The translations under genes were made by a program, and so were the position numbers. DNA of 64,000 nt from Cystobasidium ongulense (Eukaryota > Basidiomycota > Cystobasidiomycetes > Cystobasidiales > Cystobasidiaceae). Below are positions 56,886 to 64,000 of the stretch, piece by piece. The DNA lies in NCBI GenBank assembly GCA_022835595.1, contig BQUP01000005.1:992001-1056000 (forward strand), in the 5' to 3' direction. The notes beneath the pieces were generated by a model. The model made no database searches. It was given only the letters and a program-made list of their open reading frames with translations, and was not told the origin of the DNA. Every line of letters starts with the position of its first letter. Positions within the stretch are counted from its first letter, which is position 1.

Positions 56886-59800
56886 TTAGCGAGTTGCTTT
56901 ACCACTCGACTGTCGCGAGCCACGGACTCTCTTCTTTCTCTTGCCTGCTGAAAAGCTATTTGCGCTTTTGTGATCTCTTGAGAGCGAGTCCTCTTTCTTG
57001 ACTTTGTATATACGGACGAGCCAGTTCTCGGAAGTGAAAGCTTCCTCTGTTGAACAGGACAGTCTCGATCAGGATTCGAGCATAGAGGTAAGGGCTACTG
57101 CACTTACCAAGACTATCTAGCACGGGGCCAACTTCAGGCAATTGCTGGTTTCTAACACGATCTATGGCTCGCTGACCGCCAAAGAGTTCGTTGAAACTGC
57201 AATTATTGAAAAGTGAGCATCTCTTCCAGAGCATTTGCCCTCTAAAGGAAGAAGTAACTACTTCCGAGGCTTGCACTTACCGATAATAGCTCATCTTGTA
57301 CATCAAACTTTCTCGCATAGTCGCAGTGGCGGAATCGTCGACTTTGTACTCGCCTCTGGGCGTGAAGAAGTCCGATTCTTTCACTTCGTTAGGCCATACG
57401 CCTTGTGCGATCCTAATCATCCATAGGAACTTGTTGATATCGTCCCCACTGAAGCCAATAAGGCCTCCAAACATGACCAGGACGTAGTCGACGTCGTGCT
57501 TCTTCAAGATAGGGAAGGCGACTTCTTCTCTAGACGACATTATCTTTCCTACGGTCGCTATATGAGTATTGTTCCAGGTATTGTTGTCCACCAGTGTCGT
57601 CCTGTCGGCGAAGCCAGCAATCTGAAGAAGATCAAATCAAAGCAAGTCAGGACCAGGAAAAACACACAGTGTTATAAGGCAGCTCACTTGATAGCCTATA
57701 ATGCAGATAATACGAAGGAATAGAAGCCAAGGTCAGCATGTTGCCAAATTTCGGCCTCTGCGCCCCGGCGGCGGAGAAAACTTTGGACAAAGCTTTTCCG
57801 CTCTAAGGACGACAAGAAGACCAGTCTAGAGGGATACGAAGCACCATAGTCCCACCTAACAGCGTGATATTAGTAGTAGGAGGTGCGCCAGGCGATGTAG
57901 CAGTTCGATTTCGAGTTTTGCCGGCGGGAGAGAGTAAAAAGTTCGAAAAAGTAGGAGAGAAGAAAGATCGAATCAGTAGCTGTACGATATGCTCAAGACG
58001 TTGCAACGCACCAACTAGCGACCACTGTGTCCTTATCCGTGTTCTGACGTAGCCAGTAGTAGGCTTCTCTGAAATCGTCGATAATATTCTGACTTCCGTC
58101 TGGTGATCGACTTGCGAGGACCACAGAAGGTGAGGAGTAGGCGTTCGAAGTGACCCAGGTACAGTGCAAAACGAATAATCCGAGTAATGTTGTGAAAACG
58201 AATAGAACGGCCATTCGCAGATCGGTACTCAAAATCGCCGCTACCGGGTGGCGCTTTTTCGAAGCTAGCGGGGCAGTGTAATTTTCTGCAGGAACAGCTG
58301 GTGTAGCTGGTGCGACAGAACCGGAAGATGACCTTTGTCTTGTCACTCTCTTCGCCTTGGCTGGTGTTGCTGTGCTGCTTGCGAGAGGAGCGTCGGGAAC
58401 GCCTTCTGGAGTCTCGTCCTTCAAAAGATCGGGATGGACGCTCCCGTTCACATCGGCTGAGCTTGGCTGAATAGGATCTAGGTATGCATTGATGATTTTG
58501 CCAATTACCATTGCTGCGCTCAAGCAGACACATGGAGTGAGGGTGAGCATGAGTCGAACCATGACACCAGCAAAGTAAGATCCAACGAGGGCGTAGACAA
58601 TGATGAAAACATGCTCTTCCCGTAACTCTTTGAAGCATAGGAATACTCCAGCTGGGAATAGCCAGATGAGAATGCCTAGATCAAAGAAAAAGGATGGCCA
58701 GGCTGTAGGCTGATGCTCGGACACGGAGGCGATCTGGAAACAGCACAATACAATTTAGTATCCGCTCAACGTAAATGCACAAGCAGTATCATCCGGTAGC
58801 TTACGATTGGGATATGGATCTTCGCCTATCAACGGACAAGGAGAAAACGCAGCTATCAGTTGGTTGAAACGTCTAAATCACAGAACGAAGGTGACGCACA
58901 TAGCCAGTATCGAAAAGCGAGTAGAGACGACCGCTCCACCCGTGGACCAATCCGAATTTCTCCAAAAGCGGTATCGAAGCAATTCCAAGAACGATAGAGA
59001 TTGGCACAGTATATTTGAGAGCAATTCTGAGATTCTTCGAGGGTACTACACTCTTTAGGTATTCGGAGAACGCGATGATCTGTAAAAGCCCGAACACTCC
59101 TTGAGCGGCGAGATGCTCTGAGGTATTGGTAGGTTGGAACCCAACGAAGGGGACTTGCATGCTTGCTAGTGTTCCAATCGTATAGTAAGTTGAGAACGCA
59201 ACGTAGAGACGCGGTGAATACCGTCCCATGCAGATGAGAGCAAATGCATGGAGAGGAAGCATGTTCGTAATGAAGGCATATCCACCTGCGGAGATTGTGA
59301 AACACGTATTCAGCAAAGAGGGACTGCGAGCAGCGAGCATGACAGGAAACCAACGCACCCCACGCAGCTACCATGTAAAAGTAGAACAAAGCGGTCAGAG
59401 CACCATACATAGCCGAACCTTCTTTAAGCGCTTTGATCCAGAGATAAAAAGTGAACATGAGAATGAAAATTGCGATAGCTTCATTATCATAGGATCCAGC
59501 GACGGAGCGACTGATATAGCCAGGAGTGATGCCAATGAACAGAGCAGCCCATAGACCAGTTGCTTCTCCTCCTTTTCCTTCTGAATCTTTACCTAGTTCT
59601 CTACCTAGTAGGTATGTTGCATAGGCTGTTAGACCTGAGAAAGCGGGTGCCAGCATCACGCAGACATCGCGGATGTTGACTGGGATATTCAAGAGGTGAA
59701 GGATGTTGTAGATGATGCCCGAGGTGACCATGATTCCTGCAAAGATACCGGTAACAATAGTTAACGCGATACACGCACGAAAGGGTCTAGCAAAGGGCCA

Positions 59801-60361
59801 GCTTACCAGGATAGACCGTGCCTCCGACAACTCTTCCGAGAGGGTACCATCTGCATTACATAAAGTGCTCTCAGTCTTCGTCTCTTGTTACTGCGACTGC
59901 CATTCATGCATGAATAGCCACCTACGCCGTCTTGTCGAACCAATTCCAGAACTCGTAGAAGCCATTCTTGGTCAAGACTTGGGTAGCTCGATAATTGAAC
60001 CTGTTTGTGAGTTGTGTTAGGTACGTTGTGCTTCTAGACGGGCACACGAGACTCGCCATGGGTCGAATTCATGAATGATGCTCTCGAAGCGTATGACGGC
60101 GAAGAGTCGCGATGCCACAGCGGCGCCTGCAGAATAGCCAATGTCGATTATCAGTACAAGAAGCAGAGACTCGAGAAGTGCAGAGGTCGCCCGCGTGCCT
60201 GCTGCTGCATGCTTCCACACAGCATCCGCATGCACGTCGACCGCAGTGCAGCGCTCACCAGCAATTGAGCCCAGGATGAGTATCTTGAGCAGGCTTTTCG
60301 TGTTTTTCAAGGTGGTCGCCGACACTTGAGGCACAAAGTATGCCGTCTCTGCGACTGCCAT
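56886..60361 (-). CDS. STT3: Oligosaccharyltransferase catalytic subunit STT3
   Basis: ER-membrane enzyme that transfers the lipid-linked glycan to Asn-X-Ser/Thr sites. Start [20 protein letters not shown], and exon 2 restores [13 protein letters not shown] (first DXD-like catalytic Asp). [55 protein letters not shown] and [19 protein letters not shown] follow, all family blocks. [20 protein letters not shown] is the external loop; [20 protein letters not shown] holds the conserved Arg. The peptide-binding motif WWDYG is present, then [20 protein letters not shown]. An inserted charged linker of about 80 residues ([20 protein letters not shown] and following) lies before the last helix. The tail is basic, ending QSSGKATR. 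The start upstream of 60361 is not ATG and was rejected. Confidence 0.93.
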
Positions 60362-60913
60362 CGTGACTGCTGCTCTGTCTATGTCGTTCAAGCTCTTTCT
60401 TTCCTGCGATTGACTTGCCTTGAACGCGGTGATGCAGCGCTCTGCTCTCTGGACTGCGCCAACCAGGGCACAGTGAGCAGCAAGAGTAGCTATGGCACTG
60501 GAGAATACGCTCTTGAGGACCTATCTGAGAGTACTATGCTTGCCTTGTATGGTCGGTGCAAGGTGCGCAGTCAAGCGGGTGCATTGCATTCGAGTAAGAG
60601 CATTATGCAGGTCATTGCAGACAGAAAGAGCAAGCGCAAGGCACCCAGATGACAGACAGGCCACAATGGGTGTAGATGTAGGTGATCAGATAGCTGCTGG
60701 CTGTCTCTAGTATCGCAGGCGAGCTTGACCGTCAGGTGGCGGACTTCTATCATACGCGAGCACCTCCATCCATTACCACCAAACTAGCCATTGCAAGAGC
60801 CCCTTCGAGTGATTGTACAAGCAACATTGCACTGATTGACATTCCTAACTGGGCCTGAGAGTCATTCTTGAACCGTCCCTTACAAGAGCTAAGAGCATAC
60901 CTCGCTCCACTTG
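60362..60913. other. Region between STT3 and the UPF0390 gene
   Basis: 552 bp upstream of STT3 and downstream of the next leftward gene. No recognisable frame, repeat or RNA gene. It presumably holds the STT3 promoter. Confidence 0.4.
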
Positions 60914-61353
60914 CTACTTGTCCGCCTTCTTCTCCTTGTCCTTCTTCGACGTCTGCACACCTGGCGCCTCTCTCTCCGAGACCTTCTTCATGATGTTGTT
61001 CAGCTTGCCCTTTGCAATCGCCTGCTTTGAGTATTCCTCCTCGAGGCGCTGTCCATGGCCGGACGAGGAATATTTCTATGTGGCGAGCAGCAGCAGCAAG
61101 CAGCATTCGTCAGGACTGCGCTGCGGCTCTCACGCTCACTCTCCCATACACACCTTTTTGCTCGCTTGCTCTATCAGGTCTCGCTGCTTGGGTGGGATGT
61201 TGCGGCCTGCAGTGAGCTGTTCAGCAGAATGTCCAGCCGTCTCGTCAATCTACACTCACCGCCCTTCTTCATCTGGCCTGCACCTTTGCGCTCAGCAGCG
61301 ACACTGCGAGTCTTCAAGCCCGACGGGACCTTGCTTTTGAATCCCTGTGCCAT
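60914..61353 (-). CDS. UPF0390 family small basic protein
   Basis: Three exons encode about 96 residues. Start MAQGFKSKVPSGLKTRSVAA, then ERKGAGQMKKG; the first intron joins GRNIPPKQRDLIEQASKK; the second joins RLEEEYSKQAIAKGKLNNIM, and the chain ends KDKEKKADK. The MAQG start, the GGRNIPPK motif and the Lys-rich coiled C-terminus match the UPF0390 family (human C19orf53 / Leydig cell tumour 10 kDa protein), which is nucleolar or ribosome-biogenesis-related by annotation only. Divergent from the HMCES homologue, 162 bp between starts. Confidence 0.8.
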
Positions 61354-61515
61354 TGTATATCGAGTGTGGATGGTGTTGGTTGACATCCAACGCCCGACGT
61401 TGGAGTCCTTGTCGAGGATAACCGCTGGCTACCACCTCTCCGCAGTTCCAATTCAGTGAAGGCAAGCTGACTTCTATTGCTTCACAGCATCAAGCAAGTC
61501 TTCAACAGCACTGCA

Positions 61516-63689
61516 ATGTGCGGCAGGTATGCTGCATTTCACTACATCCACTCTGCCTGCAATCCAGCAAGTCGCCCTCCGAACCTGTGGCGACCATCGA
61601 TATAACTGCCAACATCAGACCATGCAGACCACCACACCTCATGCACATTGGTAGTATCCCCTACTGACGCTATCTCCTCCTTGTCTCCGTATCTCGTCAA
61701 AGATACGCCCTCAGTCTGCCAGCAGGCGCCGTCCGTATGCACGTGGAGAATGAACTGGAACGGCCTGTATCAGCATGGGAAGACGAAGATGACTACAATC
61801 CAGCAAGAGGATACAATGTTGCTCCAAGAACTCGCAACGCCGTTATACTTAGAGGTGGAGCCAGTGATGGAAGAGACCATGAAGACGAACACGACCCGGA
61901 TGCTAAAGATAAAGCTAAAGCTGACAAGACCAGCGACAAGGTGCTCAGAATTGAGAACATGCAGTGGGGCCTGATTCCTCACTGGATGAAGCGTACTCCA
62001 GGTATGCGTCTCATTCCAGGTAAATATCGCTCTACTGCTCTCCCTCTGACTCCAATGCTCCGATCTTCGTAGACTCCGGAGGCATGCTCAAGACTATCAA
62101 TGCGCGCGAAGATACCATCAAGTAGGCTACGAACTGTCTGATCTTTGTTCAATGAATACCGCTGACGACTGCACCGTGTCGACAGCGAAGGCTCAAGCAT
62201 GTGGAAATCCATCAGAGGTCGCAAGAGATGCATCGTGGTTGCAGAAGGGTAAGCAGACATATTCTCAAAGCGCTGCTTGCATACCGAGTCTTTGGACTCT
62301 TTATTTGCTGACTGGACTCCTCCTCCTACATCCAACAGCTTCTACGAATGGCTACACAAGGGCACTGAACGCATCCCATACTTTATCAAACGCAAAGATG
62401 GCAAACTTATGTATATGGCCGGCCTTTGGGACAGCGTGACGTGAGTAGCTGATTTGCTCAGTAGTCACAAGAGTAATTGAGCTGACATTGCTCTTTACTC
62501 AGCTATGAGGGGGAGGCGAAACCACTTCACACATACACTATTGTCACTACAGATTGCAACAAGCAAATGACTTTCGTAGGTTCATCTGTCTACGGGCTAA
62601 GTAAGCTATACATGTACTGATGAACTATTCATGTCTCTTCTCCAGTTACATAATCGAATGCCAGCTATCTTATCGGATCCAGAATCTATCGCTACTTGGC
62701 TAGACACATCAGACGGCCAATGGTCACCAAAGCTAGCCAACCTCCTCAAACCATTCGATGGCGAATTAGAAATGTTGGTACTACCTACCTCTCGAGCCTT
62801 TTGTACTTTTCGTGCAGTTTGACTTACAAGCATGCTTTCGTCATTCAGTTATCCAGTCCCTCGTGAAGTCGGTAAAGTAGGAACTCAATCAGCAGATTAC
62901 CTCAAACCAGTATCAGAACGCAAAGGCAACATAGCAAGCTTTTTCGCGAAACAGACCCAGAAACAGGAAGACAAGAAGTCCGATGTAGCCTCTTCCAAAG
63001 TGACTAAAGAATCTACTTCACCCGATGAAAAGGCCTCTGAGGCCTTTGCCACAGAGGTGAATGAGGAAAAGTCCAAGAAGATTGAAGGCAATGACAAGGA
63101 GGCGGCAGAGAAAGACAAAGTGCCAAGCTCTTCGAGGCAAGAGGTAGAGAACCATAAGACAGAAGCAAAGTTGGAGCATGATGAACTGGATCTGCCTTTA
63201 AACCCCGATGAGGGCGATACAATTGCAAGTGCGGCTGAAACAAAGGACGCCACTACCTCAATACCGACATCTATACAGGAGGAAAGGTCGCCATCGTCGA
63301 CTGATAAGAAGCGCAAGAAAAAAGCAATCATTGTGACTGATGCCAGTCCAGAAGCGGGAGACTCCAAAAAAGAGCCTATCGTTCTGAGCGATCTCGATAG
63401 TGGGACAGATACAAGTGCGAAAAGCGCCAAGTCTAAGAAAAGAAAGGTTAAGAGCAGCGCCAAAAAGGAGTTATCAGAATCAAAAGACACGAGCAAGAAT
63501 AAAAAGCGGAAGATAGAGCCTACAGACTCTTCACAAAAAGAGAAGGCTAAAGAGACTGTGGCGAGTAAATCACCCACCAGAAGCACAAGAAACACACGCA
63601 ATTTGCAGCGGACACAGCAAAAGGCGAAGACGGATGATCAGGGGAATGAGAAACTAGAGAATTTCTTCGAGATAGAAGATGACGATTGA
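61516..63689 (+). CDS. HMCES: SRAP-domain abasic-site-shielding protein (HMCES/YedK family)
   Basis: Forms a covalent thiazolidine link to abasic sites in single-stranded DNA through Cys2. The first exon is tiny (MCGR) and rejoins as MCGRYALSLPAGAVRMHVEN, leaving Cys2 at the mature N-terminus. SRAP blocks: YNVAPRTRNAVILRGG, IENMQWGLIPHWMKR, LKTINAREDTI, RGRKRCIVVAEGFYEWLHKG, YMAGLWDSVTYEGEAK, HTYTIVTTDCNKQM, and HNRMPAILSDPESIATWLDT with the conserved His and Pro. The long C-terminal tail (about 260 residues) is Lys/Glu/Ser-rich with several nuclear signals. It begins with KGNIASFFAKQ and ends with KLENFFEIEDDD, both resembling PCNA-interacting boxes (Ile/Leu-xx-Phe-Phe). Confidence 0.92.
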
Positions 63690-64000
63690 TTTACATCGGA
63701 TTCGAGGTAACGGGCATTGCGGCTATTCAGCTTCGATGCGACCCTTACGAAAGCCAGCTAAGTAAAGGCATTGAACACTATGGTTGAAGAGAGCACCGAA
63801 TTCGAACACAATATCTCGTATGGAAGCCTGCTCGCAGCCTCGGTGTCACAGTCACGAAAGCTCTACAACTCTTTTCACTGGCTAGATCTAGCTCGTCCGA
63901 GATAAGCCAATGGTTTGATGGCCAAGGTATAAAGGGATTGACCCTTTCTTCGGTGTCCCGCCATTGACAGAAGGGAAGACTTCCGCTGTCTATTCCAGCC
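63690..64000. other. Right edge, no gene supported
   Basis: 311 bp after the HMCES stop. A 42-codon frame starts at ATG 63780 (MVEESTEFEHNISYGSLLAA) and could be the first exon of another gene, but it runs out of support before the window ends. Confidence 0.3.

Overview
The window is nuclear DNA of a fungus, most likely a basidiomycete and perhaps a Tremellomycetes-like yeast. Support for this comes from dense short spliceosomal introns (about 60-100 nt, gtaagt/gtgagt/gtcagt donors), compact intergenic spaces, an adjacent divergent GAL1/GAL7 pair, a signalling mucin of the MSB2 type, a fungal-type URC1 uracil-catabolism protein and GPI/secretory housekeeping genes. There are no ribosome binding sites, operons, CRISPR arrays or convincing transposons. 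One assembly gap of 10 N lies inside a tandem repeat.

Layout, left to right (+/-): C-terminal stub of an unknown gene (+); TGS1 cap trimethyltransferase (-); an apparent fusion of an AIG2-like gamma-glutamylcyclotransferase with a class-V PLP lyase of the Egt2 type (+); MFS transporter (-); ARV1 sterol/lipid protein (+); large Ser-rich BAR/IMD-like protein (-); Alba-domain protein (+); EBP-type sterol delta8-delta7 isomerase (-); alpha/beta hydrolase (+); COX10 (+); GAL1 (-) and GAL7 (+); RecQ/BLM-type helicase (-); MSB2-like mucin (-); TRAP-alpha (+); allantoate-permease-type MFS (-); a 99-residue membrane protein (-); NSUN5/RCM1 (+); aspartyl aminopeptidase (+); an unknown membrane protein (-); URC1 (+); ADH6-type alcohol dehydrogenase (+); short-chain dehydrogenase (+); ERCC1/RAD10 (+); an unrecognised gene behind repeated dyad motifs (+); STT3 (-); UPF0390 protein (-); HMCES/SRAP protein with two PIP-like motifs (+).

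Most genes are unrelated housekeeping genes. The one clear functional cluster is GAL1/GAL7, two consecutive steps of the Leloir pathway sharing 213 bp of promoter. Genome-maintenance genes (RecQ helicase, ERCC1, HMCES), sterol/lipid genes (ARV1, EBP) and ER translocation/glycosylation genes (TRAP-alpha, STT3) recur but are not adjacent. Many neighbours are divergent pairs with 65-670 bp between start codons. Many genes are GC-rich at the 5' end and become AT-rich downstream.

The most interesting items are the AIG2-Egt2 fusion, the poorly understood block 54436-56885 with its three related dyads, the near-identical 246-bp repeats of the mucin, the EBP isomerase, and the PCNA-box-like motifs in the HMCES homologue. 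Exon boundaries were read by hand from splice signals and family motifs. They are firm for TGS1, the fusion gene, ARV1, GAL1 and GAL7, less so for MSB2, the 3' end of EBP and the gene at 55348.
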